Notes: generated by a model from the sequence alone, not told the origin. A stretch of 41,785 nucleotides of DNA from Verrucomicrobiota bacterium (GCA_026398255.1 JAPLTG010000007.1:1-41785), one strand, 5' to 3'. Shown: positions 15,464-23,804, counted from the stretch's first letter. Numbers and translations are program-made.

Positions 15464-17185
15464 TCAATAGCGGATTACTTCAACATTTTGCGCATCCACG
15501 AATGCGTCTTGATCTATCTCTGCTTCTTTTGGAATCTGGATGGTTTTTAATTGGCTCCCCCCCATGCATTGCTTAGCTACTGATCTTACGGAATTAGGGA
15601 CCTTGAGTTTTTTTATCTTAAGTCCAGCAGGAACATGAACTAATGCTGTAAGTTGCTTGTCATAAACAACTCCATCGAGACCAGTATAGTGTTCGTTCGC
15701 CGGATCCACATTGATTTTGACCATACTGACACACCCCGATTGAAAACCAAAAAAAGTCACGCTTGCTGGAATATGAAGTTCTTTGAGTGCAGTTAAGGAA
15801 AAAGCATTTTGATTTATCGTAGATACCGATGGGGGGATATTTATTTTTGAGAGTTTTGAGCAAACAACGAAAGCACCTTGGTTTATAAATTTTATCGTAT
15901 CAGGCAAGATCACCTCCTCGATTTTAGAATTACCCATAAATGACCTGAATTCAATACCCACAACTGGCCTTCCTTCAATACTGGCAGGCACTATGACTCG
16001 CTTGGAGTTTCCAACATATTTAGTAATCGCACACCCACCACCGCAAAGCGAGACTTCAAAATCCTTCTCTGGGCATTCTTTGCCCTTGGAAGATGCGCTG
16101 GGTGAATTGAAACCTGTTTTTGCCACTTCGACAGGCGCGGAGGCGGCCGAGGTTTTGGCTTCCGCAATCATGGCTTTCAGCTTTATGGCGGCATCAAGAT
16201 CTCCGGTTTGCGTCGCCTTGCGGATGAGTTGCTGGGTGGCGAGATCGAAGCGTCTTTCCGCCGGGGCTGCGGCTATGGCAGCCGCCTTGTCGCGTTGATC
16301 GACCAACCGCACGAGTTCCTTGTCCTGCGGCGTCTTCGCCTCGTTCTTGAAATCCGCTAATTCATCGGGGTCTTCGATCACTTCCTTGAGCTTCATGGCC
16401 GCCTCGAGATTGCCGGACTGGGTAACCTTGCGGAGCAACAGCTGGGCAGCCATGTCGAAGCGTTTCTGAATCGGTGCCACGGCTTGGGCTTTCTCTTTGT
16501 TCCATTGCTCCACCAACCGAGCAATATCCGCTTCGTAGAGGGAATTGGAGTCGGCGGTTGTGGCGGGTTCAGGCGTCGCCGCAGGCTCTGGAGCCTCTGC
16601 AGGAGCAGGCGTCTCTTCTTCATTCGACTGCGCGACAACTGCATTTTCATCGGCACTCTCGGCAGGCTCGGTCGATTCCTCGTTGGTTTTAGATAAATCC
16701 CCTGGCGCGTTAATTTCCGAAGCGATTTTTTGGATTTCTTGGGCAAGCTGTCTTGCTTTATCCAAGTCTTTCCGCTCCACGGCTGCATTCATCGAGGCTT
16801 GGAGCACCTTCAAATACTGAAGCTTGGCGTCTTTCACGGAGTCATCCCGTGGCGCTTGAGCGGCTGGCGATTCTTCCGTCGGCGCAGGCTCGGCGGGCTG
16901 CTGTTCCGTCGGAGCCTCCTCGGCTGGTTCTACCTCGGTCGGTGTTTGTTCGATCGGCGCCTGGTCGCTTGGGGCTACTTCGCTGCTGGCCTGGTCGGCT
17001 GGTGCAGGCTCGGCCGGGGCTTGCTCCGTTTGCTCCTGACCTGTGGGAGCTTGCTCAGCTGGCGCTGGCTCAGCCGGCGTTTGTTCTGCCGCCTCGGTTG
17101 GGGCGGGTTTTGGTTTTGAATCGCACGATGATGACAGGAGCGAAACCAATAATAAAAGTGCGCCGGCTAGTTTGGATTTGTTCAT
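15464..17185 (-). CDS. Repeat-rich lipoprotein with BspA-type leucine-rich repeats
   Basis: This 573-residue lipoprotein starts at the ATG at 17185. The signal peptide ends at LLSSSC (Cys about 21), so it is probably anchored in a membrane facing the periplasm or surface. Residues ~25-115 are low-complexity Pro/Ala/Glu/Thr/Gln repeats of EQAP/AEPAP type. Helical repeat modules follow: LVEQWNKEKAQAVAPIQKRF with LLRKVTQSGNLEAAMKLK, and the related LVDQRDKAAAIAAAPAERRF with LIRKATQTGDLDAAIKLK. Residues ~365-573 are LRR_5/BspA repeats (SKIEEVILPDTIKFINQGAF, KLSKINIPPSVSTINQNAF). Such LRRs usually mediate binding, but no ligand can be named. It is divergent from the helicase gene. The 7-codon upstream extension to 17203 is not favoured. 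Confidence 0.85.
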   Translation of the reverse strand: MNKSKLAGALLLLVSLLSSSCDSKPKPAPTEAAEQTPAEPAPAEQAPTGQEQTEQAPAEPAPADQASSEVAPSDQAPIEQTPTEVEPAEEAPTEQQPAEPAPTEESPAAQAPRDDSVKDAKLQYLKVLQASMNAAVERKDLDKARQLAQEIQKIASEINAPGDLSKTNEESTEPAESADENAVVAQSNEEETPAPAEAPEPAATPEPATTADSNSLYEADIARLVEQWNKEKAQAVAPIQKRFDMAAQLLLRKVTQSGNLEAAMKLKEVIEDPDELADFKNEAKTPQDKELVRLVDQRDKAAAIAAAPAERRFDLATQQLIRKATQTGDLDAAIKLKAMIAEAKTSAASAPVEVAKTGFNSPSASSKGKECPEKDFEVSLCGGGCAITKYVGNSKRVIVPASIEGRPVVGIEFRSFMGNSKIEEVILPDTIKFINQGAFVVCSKLSKINIPPSVSTINQNAFSLTALKELHIPASVTFFGFQSGCVSMVKINVDPANEHYTGLDGVVYDKQLTALVHVPAGLKIKKLKVPNSVRSVAKQCMGGSQLKTIQIPKEAEIDQDAFVDAQNVEVIRY

Positions 17186-17557
17186 TGCTGCAAACCCGCA
17201 CACTAAGAGGGAAGCGGCTCCTCATGTCAATTTCGGTGGTGCCCGCGGGTATTGGCGTCGCGGGCCAAAATCTGCTTTCCGGTTTTCCCCCTTCGTGTGC
17301 TTTGTGGCTCCGAGAGAGGATGTATTTTTTCGTAACGGCGCCTGCGCGCCTGAATCTGGGGCTGCCACGGAGGACAGCCCTCCAAGGATTCGCGAGGATT
17401 CGCGGGCCAAATTTTCCGGTCTCCGGTCTCAAATTTCCGGTTTTTTTCCCTCTGGCGATCCTCCCCTTGGAATCGATTCGAACCGCGAATCCCACCAAAC
17501 CAAAATCTCTTTTGCAAAGGGCATGACGCGAGGGGAGCGAACCTGTATGGATAGTCG
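17186..17557. other. Divergent intergenic region with decayed repeats
   Basis: This 372-base stretch separates the lipoprotein gene from the helicase. It contains a CCGTG-type repeat (17291-17320) and a diverged copy of the REP-doublet left arm (about 17334-17390, with ACGGCGC then GCGCCTGAATCT-GGGGC). TCCGGTCTCCGGTCTC-like tandem matter ends in a run of seven T (about 17420-17450). Promoters for both flanking genes must lie here, but none stands out. No ORF has support. Confidence 0.5.
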
Positions 17558-19219
17558 ATGAACACATTGAATTTTGCGGACCTGGACCTGTCGCCAGAGA
17601 TTTTGAAAGCGGTGGCGGATTTGGGGTTCGAGCAGGCTTCGCCGATTCAGAGTGCGGCGATTCCGATTTTGATGGAGGGCCACGATGTGGTCGGGCAATC
17701 GCAGACGGGCTCGGGAAAGACGGCGGCTTTTGCAATTCCTGCAATTGAAATTTGTGCGGCGCAGGACCGAATGGTTCAGGTTTTGATTATGTGCCCCACC
17801 CGCGAGCTGGCCATGCAGGTGGCGGATGAGGTTCACAAACTCTCTGTCCATAAGCGCGGCATCCATGCGGTGCCAATTTACGGCGGAGCTTCGTATGAGC
17901 GGCAATTCCATGAGTTGAAAAAAGGCGTGCAGATCGTGATTGGCACGCCGGGGCGAATCATGGACCACATGCAGCGCGGAACCTTGCGACTGGAAGCCGT
18001 GAAAATGGTCGTCCTCGACGAGGCGGACCGCATGCTCGACATGGGCTTCCGCGAGGATATCGAACACATTTTGAAGGCCACGCCGAAGGAGAGGCAGACG
18101 GTGTTTTTTTCCGCGACGGTTTCGAAGCCCATTCGCGATTTGATCGATCGGAACTCCCGCGAACCGAAGTCCGTGAAGATCGAACAAAAGACGCTGACGG
18201 TGCCCGCGATCGAGCAGTGGTATTTCGAGGTGCCGCTGCGCAACAAGCGCGAGGCTCTTCTCCGCCTTGTGGATTTCCATGGATTCAAGCTGGGCATTGT
18301 TTTTTGCAACACCCAGCGAATGGTCGATGAACTCGCAGATGATTTGGTCGCGCAGGGAATCTCAGCGGACCGGCTACACGGCGGCCTGTCACAGACCCAG
18401 CGCACGCGTGTGATGAACAAATTCAAGCAGGCGGAGTTCGAATTTCTCGTCGCCACGGATGTCGCGGCGCGCGGAATCGATGTGGACGACCTCGAACTCG
18501 TTGTGAATTACGACCTGCCCTACGACGCCGAAGACTATGTGCACCGCATCGGCCGGACGGGACGCGCCGGGCGCAAAGGCCTGGCGGCGACTTTTGTGAC
18601 TGGGCGGGACATTTATAAAATCCAGCATCTCGAGCGATTCACACGCACCAAAATCCAGCGCGGCAAACTTCCCACGGCCAATGAGGTCGAGGAGCGCCGC
18701 TTGGAGAGCGTGTTCGATCAAATTCGGGAAGTCCTCGAGCGCGGCGCCCTTTCCATGGCACCTGTGGACCGGCTTTTGGAGGAAGGCTACAACTCCACCG
18801 ACATCGCAGCGGCGTTGTTCGAACTTCTCACCCCTGGATCAGCCAAGACCGAGGAATTCGCGGAGACGAAACCGAACAAACGCGACAAGGAGGACCGGAG
18901 CGAAAAGCGGGAGGATTTTTCCTCACCAACCTTGCGCCCACCCTCGCGCGGGATGCGCTGGGTGATGCTGAATGTGGGCCGCGAGGAAAGAGTATCGCCT
19001 CGAGACATCATTGGTCTTCTGGAGGATTCTCTCGGATTGCCGCCACGCTCGGTGGGAATCATTGAAATCAAACCCGGCCAGTCCTTCGCCCAAGTGCCGC
19101 AGCAATTTCTTGATGTCCTGCGCGATGGCCCGCGCGAGATCGAAACAAATGCCGCCCCAGTGAAAGTTTCGCTTTTCGACATGGAGCGACCGGAGAAGAA
19201 GAAGCGGAAGAAGGATTGA
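17558..19219 (+). CDS. deaD: DEAD-box ATP-dependent RNA helicase (DeaD/CsdA type)
   Basis: A 553-residue RNA helicase. The Q motif (FEQASPIQSAAIP), motif I (SQTGSGKTAAF), Ia (PTRELAMQ), Ib (TPGRIMDH), II (VLDEADRML), III (FSATV), IV (GIVFCNT), V (ATDVAARGIDV) and VI (YVHRIGRTGRAG) are all present. After a charged linker (KPNKRDKEDRSEKRED) a C-terminal RRM-like DbpA RNA-binding domain covers about 460-535 (MRWVMLNVGREERVSPRDII), with a basic tail KKKRKKD. Such proteins unwind structured RNA in ribosome assembly and cold response. RhlE is an alternative name, but the C-terminal domain favours DeaD/CsdA. It is monocistronic with a downstream terminator. Confidence 0.93.
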   Translation: MNTLNFADLDLSPEILKAVADLGFEQASPIQSAAIPILMEGHDVVGQSQTGSGKTAAFAIPAIEICAAQDRMVQVLIMCPTRELAMQVADEVHKLSVHKRGIHAVPIYGGASYERQFHELKKGVQIVIGTPGRIMDHMQRGTLRLEAVKMVVLDEADRMLDMGFREDIEHILKATPKERQTVFFSATVSKPIRDLIDRNSREPKSVKIEQKTLTVPAIEQWYFEVPLRNKREALLRLVDFHGFKLGIVFCNTQRMVDELADDLVAQGISADRLHGGLSQTQRTRVMNKFKQAEFEFLVATDVAARGIDVDDLELVVNYDLPYDAEDYVHRIGRTGRAGRKGLAATFVTGRDIYKIQHLERFTRTKIQRGKLPTANEVEERRLESVFDQIREVLERGALSMAPVDRLLEEGYNSTDIAAALFELLTPGSAKTEEFAETKPNKRDKEDRSEKREDFSSPTLRPPSRGMRWVMLNVGREERVSPRDIIGLLEDSLGLPPRSVGIIEIKPGQSFAQVPQQFLDVLRDGPREIETNAAPVKVSLFDMERPEKKKRKKD

Positions 19220-19257
19220 CCACAGAGGGCACCGAGAACACGGAGGGGGAGTTTGGA

Positions 19258-19286
19258 GGGCCACTCTTCGTGGCGGCCCATTTTTT
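19258..19286 (+). terminator. Intrinsic terminator after the helicase gene
   Basis: GGGCCAC (19258-19264) pairs with GTGGC and CCC (19270-19279, two G bulged) around the five-base loop TCTTC. It is followed by A and six T. It lies 39 bases after the helicase stop, behind a CCACAGAGGGCACCGAGAACACGGAG repeat-family element at 19220-19248. Confidence 0.6.
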
Positions 19287-19288
19287 GA

Positions 19289-19386
19289 GCGAATCGGGAA
19301 AGGTTGGCGCCGACGGAGCAGCGCCCTCCAATTTTTTTCGAGCTCTCCGTGACTTTGTGGCTCCGTGAGAGTCTCTGATTCTTACA
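19289..19386. repeat. Direct repeat left of the toxin-antitoxin pair
   Basis: This ~98-base element runs from GCGAATCGGGAAA through GCAGCGCCCTCCAATTTTTTTC and CTCCGTGACTTTGTGGCTCC to GTCTCTGATTCTTACA. A second copy at 19983-20157, in the same orientation, has about 75 extra bases in its middle. The two copies bracket the TA genes. The CCGTGACTTTGTGGCTCCGTG core belongs to an interspersed family seen elsewhere in the window. Confidence 0.85.
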
Positions 19387-19409
19387 CGTTGGCGACGCGG
19401 AGGTAGCGA

Positions 19410-19709
19410 TCACGCCTTTCTCAAATGGCGACGAATCCAGGAGGGACTTCTCCGGCAATCAACCACTGACCTGATCCAAACCGTATCGTCCTCAATCGTG
19501 TAGTAAATCGCGACCGGAAAACGCTTCGATAGAGCGCGGCGGAATCCTCTGACGGCGTTGCGATGGATGCCGCCGAATACTTTGAGGCTTTCAATATCAG
19601 AGAAAAGATTGGTCAGAAAAAAATCCCCCAACCCTTTTTCTTTATCCTCATAGAAATGAAAGCCGCCGATGAGATCCTCTTTCGCAAGATCGAGAATCTG
19701 GAGCTTCAT
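19410..19709 (-). CDS. RelE/ParE-family toxin
   Basis: This 99-residue protein resembles RelE/ParE toxins: a helix-hairpin start (LQILDLAKEDLIGGFHFYEDKE), GLGDFFLTNLFSDIESL, then a beta-sheet core with RGFRRALSKRFPVAIYYTI and VWIRSVVDCRRSPSWI. The C-terminal VxDCRRxP motif is typical. Members either cut mRNA on the ribosome or poison gyrase, and the sequence does not decide which. The ATG at 19709 overlaps the antitoxin stop (ATGA), so the pair is translationally coupled. The frame continues upstream to 19748, but that part lies within the antitoxin gene. Confidence 0.87.
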   Translation of the reverse strand: MKLQILDLAKEDLIGGFHFYEDKEKGLGDFFLTNLFSDIESLKVFGGIHRNAVRGFRRALSKRFPVAIYYTIEDDTVWIRSVVDCRRSPSWIRRHLRKA

Positions 19710-19924
19710 TTCACGGCTTGTTTGATCTGCTCCTTCGCTTCTTCCCAATCAATAAACCGAGCCTTTCCATCCGCTATCAATTGCTCCCGCTCATTGAGAA
19801 TGTCTTTGTGCCACTGAGGAATCTCTAGATTTTCTTCAACGCTGGAAATGTCATCCCAGATGGCCTCCATTGCGATCAGCTTTTCTTGGAGGGTCAGTTG
19901 ATGAATCTGCTCGATTACGCTCAT
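19706..19924 (-). CDS. Antitoxin, addiction module component (TIGR02574-like)
   Basis: This is a 72-residue acidic protein. The pattern IHQLTLQEKLIAMEAIWDDI, then IPQWHKDILNEREQLIADGK and a final DWEEAKEQIKQ, fits the family of putative addiction-module components regularly encoded before RelE/ParE toxins. It would bind and neutralise the toxin through its C-terminal helix and may repress its own operon. It lies directly upstream of the toxin gene with a four-base overlap. Both genes sit between two direct repeats behind the coxB stop codon. Confidence 0.87.
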   Translation of the reverse strand: MSVIEQIHQLTLQEKLIAMEAIWDDISSVEENLEIPQWHKDILNEREQLIADGKARFIDWEEAKEQIKQAVK

Positions 19925-19982
19925 GACTGAAAACTACGAAATGCCACTCAGCTCGCAATCGAATTCTTGAGTCGCCTGACTT

Positions 19983-20157
19983 GCGAATCGGGAAAATTGG
20001 GCGCTGACAACCGAGACACAGGGCGGTGGCGAGGAGGCACATCGAAGATGGCCCGAAGGGCGCAGCGAGCGTGGCGCGAGCAAGGCAAAGCAGCGCCCTC
20101 CAATTTTTTCGAGCTCTCCGTGACTTTGCGACTCCGTGAGAGTCTCTGATTCTTACA
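19983..20157. repeat. Direct repeat right of the toxin-antitoxin pair, touching the coxB stop
   Basis: This is the second copy of the element at 19289-19386. It has about 75 bases (around 20010-20090, with GCGAGGAGGCACATCG and GCGCAGCGAGCGTGGCG) inserted between GCGCTGACA and GCAGCGCCCTCC. Its last bases (TTACA) contain the complement of the coxB stop codon at 20153-20155. The repeat therefore abuts the end of the respiratory operon exactly. Confidence 0.85.
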
Positions 20158-20986
20158 GACCGGCGAGGGCGGCTTTGGCAGCGGCGGATTTTTCCGCATA
20201 CCACTTGTCAAACTCGGCCTGAGGAAGGATGCGGATTTTGGCCTTCATGTTGTAGTGGCCGGTGCCGCAGAGCTGGCTGCAGGCGAGCTCTAGCTCCGCG
20301 GGGCGAGTGGCGTTGAATTGCACCCACTTGATCGTGCGGCCTGGGACGCAATCCTGATACAGGCGGAACGACGGGACATAGAAGGAATGAATAACATCTC
20401 GGCTGCGGAGGAGAACATGCACGGTCTTGCCGAAGGGAATCACTAACTCGGTGGCAGTGAAGTCGTCCTTGGCGGCGGGGTCGTTCTGGTTCACGCCGAA
20501 TTTATTATCCATCGAAAACAAATTCGCCGCGCAGTCGCCGAGCTTGTTATCTGCTCCGGCATAGCGGAAATCCCAACCGAATTGATAAGAAACGATATCC
20601 ACCGAGACGGCATCGGGGGGGATGGGGGATGCGGTGAGTTCGTTCCAGACGCGGTTGCCCCAGATGGCGAGGGTGAGGAAGATGGCCGTCGGGATAATTG
20701 TCCACCAAAATTCCAAGGTATTGTTGCCATGGCTGTAGTGGGCTTTGTGGCCAGGGCGACGGCGGTATTTGATGAGATAGATGATGTAGACACCTTGCGT
20801 GGCTACGAAGACGACGAGCGTGAGCCAGAAGATGAAATTCAGGATGCCGTCAATTTTCTCACCGCCAACGGTGATGTTTTCTGGAGCCCAGTAGAGATTG
20901 TCGGTGCGGGTCTCGGCTTGGGCAACAGGCGCGGAAAAGCCAAGGAGCAGGAGACAGAGGGCGGTGATTCGGAGAAGTAGGCTCAT
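20153..20986 (-). CDS. coxB: Cytochrome c oxidase subunit II (CuA protein)
   Basis: This 277-residue protein has a signal peptide (cut near AQAETR), two transmembrane helices (about 45-68 and 90-110) and a periplasmic cupredoxin domain. CuA ligands are complete: the His in RDVIHSFYVP, and CSQLCGTGHYNM with both Cys, the His and the Met. Gln replaces the Glu whose backbone carbonyl binds copper, which is tolerated. CuA normally passes electrons from cytochrome c to haem a in subunit I. Here it is the last gene of the operon, eight bases after a monohaem cytochrome gene, and no coxA follows. The partner is either the CcoN-like subunit of this operon or a CoxA encoded elsewhere. Confidence 0.94.
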   Translation of the reverse strand: MSLLLRITALCLLLLGFSAPVAQAETRTDNLYWAPENITVGGEKIDGILNFIFWLTLVVFVATQGVYIIYLIKYRRRPGHKAHYSHGNNTLEFWWTIIPTAIFLTLAIWGNRVWNELTASPIPPDAVSVDIVSYQFGWDFRYAGADNKLGDCAANLFSMDNKFGVNQNDPAAKDDFTATELVIPFGKTVHVLLRSRDVIHSFYVPSFRLYQDCVPGRTIKWVQFNATRPAELELACSQLCGTGHYNMKAKIRILPQAEFDKWYAEKSAAAKAALAGL

Positions 20987-20994
20987 GGCAAAGG

Positions 20995-21711
20995 TCAGGC
21001 GGCTGGAGGCGCTGCGGGAGCGGGATTAGCCGGGGCGGCAGGGGCGGCGGCTCCGCCAGCGGAGATTGTTTCGGCCGGTATGGCTTTCAGGTCTTTTTGG
21101 GTCCAAGGTTCTTTGCGGTCGGTGGATGCAGCGCGGATTTTGGCGACGAATTCCTCGGTGATCGGAGGAGCGCTGTTGCCCCACTCGCTGCGGATGTAAG
21201 TGAGAATGCCGGCGATTTCGCTGTCTTTCAACTGCGCCCACGGCGGCATGGCGTTGTTGTAGCTCTGGCCTTTGACTTGGACCGGCCCTTGCATGCCGGC
21301 GAGCAGGATTTTTACGAGGTGGTTGTCACCCACCCAGTCACCACCGACGACCCATTCGCTTGCGACGAGAGGCGGGAATTGGCCAGCGACACCCATTCCG
21401 CTGCCTTGGTGGCACACGGCGCAGTTTTGGGTGAAGAGGCGCTTGCCGATGACTTTGGGATCGGGCGGAGCGGCAGGGCCAGCAGCGGCACCGCTGATTT
21501 CGGGATTATAGACATCCGCTTTGAAGCCACCGCTGTTGCTGGCGAGGTGAAATCCACCCCAGAAAACGAGGATTCCTGCAAAAATGACAAGCCAAAAGGG
21601 AATGGGGGAGGATTTCTCGGTGGGCTCGGCGGCTTCACGCAGAACGGGAGCGGAAACCTCAGTTGCGGGGGTATCGCTCGGCTTGTGCGGGTCGTTCGAA
21701 GGCGTGTTCAC
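20995..21711 (-). CDS. Membrane-anchored monohaem cytochrome c (CcoP-like)
   Basis: This is a 238-residue protein with one transmembrane helix near 38-57 and one class I cytochrome c domain (about 85-180). The haem site is NCAVCHQGSGMG, with the Met ligand probably in YNNAMPPWAQL. Classical CcoP has two haem-binding domains; only one is present. The C-terminal ~40 residues are a low-complexity Ala/Pro tail. It starts six bases after the CcoO-like gene, and coxB follows after eight bases. Position and topology suggest it relays electrons between the CcoO-like cytochrome and CuA. Confidence 0.9.
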   Translation of the reverse strand: MNTPSNDPHKPSDTPATEVSAPVLREAAEPTEKSSPIPFWLVIFAGILVFWGGFHLASNSGGFKADVYNPEISGAAAGPAAPPDPKVIGKRLFTQNCAVCHQGSGMGVAGQFPPLVASEWVVGGDWVGDNHLVKILLAGMQGPVQVKGQSYNNAMPPWAQLKDSEIAGILTYIRSEWGNSAPPITEEFVAKIRAASTDRKEPWTQKDLKAIPAETISAGGAAAPAAPANPAPAAPPAA

Positions 21712-21717
21712 TGTGTT

Positions 21718-22350
21718 TTACTTGGCGGTTGCGACCGGGGATTCCGGGAGCGGGTAGCTTTGGTTCAAGGAAAGAAGGTAGGCGGCAAGGGCTTTGGCCT
21801 TCTCGGTGGGAACAACTTCGTAACCGGGCTTTGGAGCACGGGGTCCAGTGAGGCCGATAACGGCTTCATTTGAGGGTTGGCCTTGGATTTTCACGACATG
21901 GTAGAGGAAGCAATACGATGGCATGTTGGACCACGGATTCACGGAACGGGGTTCGTAGAGGTGACGGTGAATGGCGTTGATGTCTTCACCGGCTCGGGCG
22001 CCGTAGTTCGAAAGGTCTTGTCCGACGCGAAGGGTGCCGGGGAGGGCGGTTTTTTCGCGGAGATAGTCGCGGGCGACGGTCTGGCGTTTCCCGAGTTCTT
22101 TGTCGATATCCGTCGTGAGCGGGGAAAAACGAACTTGCTGAGAGTGGCATTCCACACAACCATTTGCAGCATAGACTTTTTGTCCAGCCACAGCGAGTCC
22201 CGAAACGGTGGGAGGAAGGACGCCACCGGTGGCCTCATCGGGAACGGGCTGAAGGTTGCCGAGGTTTTTGAGCGGGTAATTTACGAGTCCGAGCCAAGCG
22301 GAGCCGAAGATCAAAAAGATGCCAGTGAAAAGGGATGGGAGTTTGTTCAT
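21718..22350 (-). CDS. ccoO: CcoO/FixO-like membrane monohaem cytochrome c
   Basis: This 210-residue protein has an N-terminal TM anchor (LPSLFTGIFLIFGSAWLGLV) and one cytochrome c domain. The haem motif is NGCVECHSQQVR, a CcoO hallmark, and SNMPSYCFLY carries the likely Met ligand. Other CcoO features include GQKVYAANGC, ARDYLRE and VGQDLSNYG. In cbb3 oxidases CcoO feeds electrons to the low-spin haem of CcoN. Here the neighbouring CcoN-like subunit lacks ligands for that haem, so the acceptor is unclear. Its start overlaps the CcoN-like stop by four bases, which implies coupled translation and equal amounts. Confidence 0.91.
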   Translation of the reverse strand: MNKLPSLFTGIFLIFGSAWLGLVNYPLKNLGNLQPVPDEATGGVLPPTVSGLAVAGQKVYAANGCVECHSQQVRFSPLTTDIDKELGKRQTVARDYLREKTALPGTLRVGQDLSNYGARAGEDINAIHRHLYEPRSVNPWSNMPSYCFLYHVVKIQGQPSNEAVIGLTGPRAPKPGYEVVPTEKAKALAAYLLSLNQSYPLPESPVATAK

Positions 22351-23804
22351 ACCGCAACGGGCTCCTGAGATTTTTCCTCACGCTCTGCCAACATGGCGGG
22401 CGCTTGGTTTTTGCGAGTGTCAAGCAGGATGCCGATGAAGTGCAAGGCGAAGCTCACTGCGGATCCCAAAATCAGGACGCTTCCCAACATAGCTTGGAAG
22501 CGAAAGGGCCAGGCGAACTCCATGGAGCTTCGGAAGGTGACGATGGTCTGATTCAAGGCGGCTCCTTGGATGAGACCTCCGAGGAGAAGTCCCGAAACCA
22601 CCAAACCGAATCCTGTCGCAGCCAGCCAGAAATGAAGTGAAATGAATGGGGCGCAGGGCCATTCCTTGCCAGTGAGGCGAGGCACGATGTAGTAGATGGC
22701 GCCGAAGGCGGTCATGGCAAAGAAGCCGAAGTGTCCGAGTTGATAGAGCGCCCGGTTTGTGTCGGAAAATTGTGTCATCGAATTCACCAATGGCAGGGAA
22801 TTGATGGCCGAGAGCACCCAGTAGGTCACCAGTGAGCCAATGCCGACGACCACAAAGCGGAGGGCTGGGCTCCACGCGACCGGGGCGTAGTGACCTTGGA
22901 AGGTGAGGTGGAGATTCACGCCGATCGCCAGGGCTGGAACCAAGAGCATCACACTGGCGGCGACGCCGGCGCTGGTGATCCAAGCAGGGACTGGGCCACC
23001 AATAATTTGCGCGCCACCGGTCCATGCTCCGAAGAGGAGGAGGGTCCAAAAACCCAGGAGGCTGAGGTTATTGCTGGCAATGGGAAATCCGGTGCTCTTC
23101 GGAATGATGTAAAACGCGGCGGCGACTCCGACGGGAACGAGCCAGAGATTCATGAATCCGCTGGCAAACCAGAGCGCGATGGGTGTTTGGGCTGGGGCGG
23201 CGACGGGGTTCCATACGAGGAGGGCATTCGCGGTTCCGAATAGCCAAGGAAAGGCCAGGATCGCTGTGAAAACAAACCACGCGGAGACGAAGAGAGCTCC
23301 GGATTTTCTTTCGTTGAAAGTAAATAGAACCCAAATCGCGATCAAAGCGTAGGAGACGAAAAGAATCGGTGTAGCGAATGCAGGCAAGGCGAGAAGCGGG
23401 AACGATGTGCTATTTCCAGCAATGATCGAGCAGGCTCCGACGAGAATGCCGAGGTTCCACACAATCCCGGCACTAATCAACATACGATGGTGCCTGAGGG
23501 GCACCTTGCAGAGACGAGCCGTAAGCCAAATCGCGATACCAATCGCGGCGGGAGTAGCAAAACCGTAGGCTAGAACCGTGGTGGCTGCCTGAACCACACG
23601 GCCATACGTGAGGAAGCTCAGTCCATCCAAAAACCCTGGGAAGACGAGTTGAATCGATCCCACGACTTCCAGCAGGGAGCCGAAGACCAGCCAGAATGCG
23701 GCGGAACCGAAGAAGAGCAGAACCGCGCCGCTGGTCGAGGCGTCTATCTGAGCGCGCTCAGGGGCGGTCAAGTCATCCGGCTGATTGGACAAGTCGTTGC
23801 TCAT
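22347..23804 (-). CDS. CcoN-like oxidase subunit I lacking all haem and copper ligands
   Basis: This 485-residue protein has about 12 TM helices. It follows cbb3 subunit I from SFLTYGRVV through GVAAAFYIIPK, FWTLLLFGAWTGG, PALRFVVVG, AFGAIYYIVPRLTG and LHFWLAATG. The six histidines that bind both haems and CuB in CcoN are absent at aligned positions. The helix II PLHT becomes VVQA (about 70-73), the YGHN His becomes Ser215, the adjacent HH pair becomes Gly264-Ala265, and the GHVH motif becomes ALYQ (352-355). Only His358 is near, three residues off. The reading frame is intact and hydrophobicity is kept, so it is not a pseudogene. It cannot be a working oxygen reductase by the known mechanism. 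It is flanked by CcoO-like and one-TM genes with four-base overlaps. Confidence 0.9.
   Translation of the reverse strand: MSNDLSNQPDDLTAPERAQIDASTSGAVLLFFGSAAFWLVFGSLLEVVGSIQLVFPGFLDGLSFLTYGRVVQAATTVLAYGFATPAAIGIAIWLTARLCKVPLRHHRMLISAGIVWNLGILVGACSIIAGNSTSFPLLALPAFATPILFVSYALIAIWVLFTFNERKSGALFVSAWFVFTAILAFPWLFGTANALLVWNPVAAPAQTPIALWFASGFMNLWLVPVGVAAAFYIIPKSTGFPIASNNLSLLGFWTLLLFGAWTGGAQIIGGPVPAWITSAGVAASVMLLVPALAIGVNLHLTFQGHYAPVAWSPALRFVVVGIGSLVTYWVLSAINSLPLVNSMTQFSDTNRALYQLGHFGFFAMTAFGAIYYIVPRLTGKEWPCAPFISLHFWLAATGFGLVVSGLLLGGLIQGAALNQTIVTFRSSMEFAWPFRFQAMLGSVLILGSAVSFALHFIGILLDTRKNQAPAMLAEREEKSQEPVAV

Noticed and set aside
19383-19415. In-frame minus-strand tail reading RDRYLRVANV before a stop in the left repeat
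   Set aside because: It overlaps the toxin stop in another frame and I could not connect it to any gene; probably chance.
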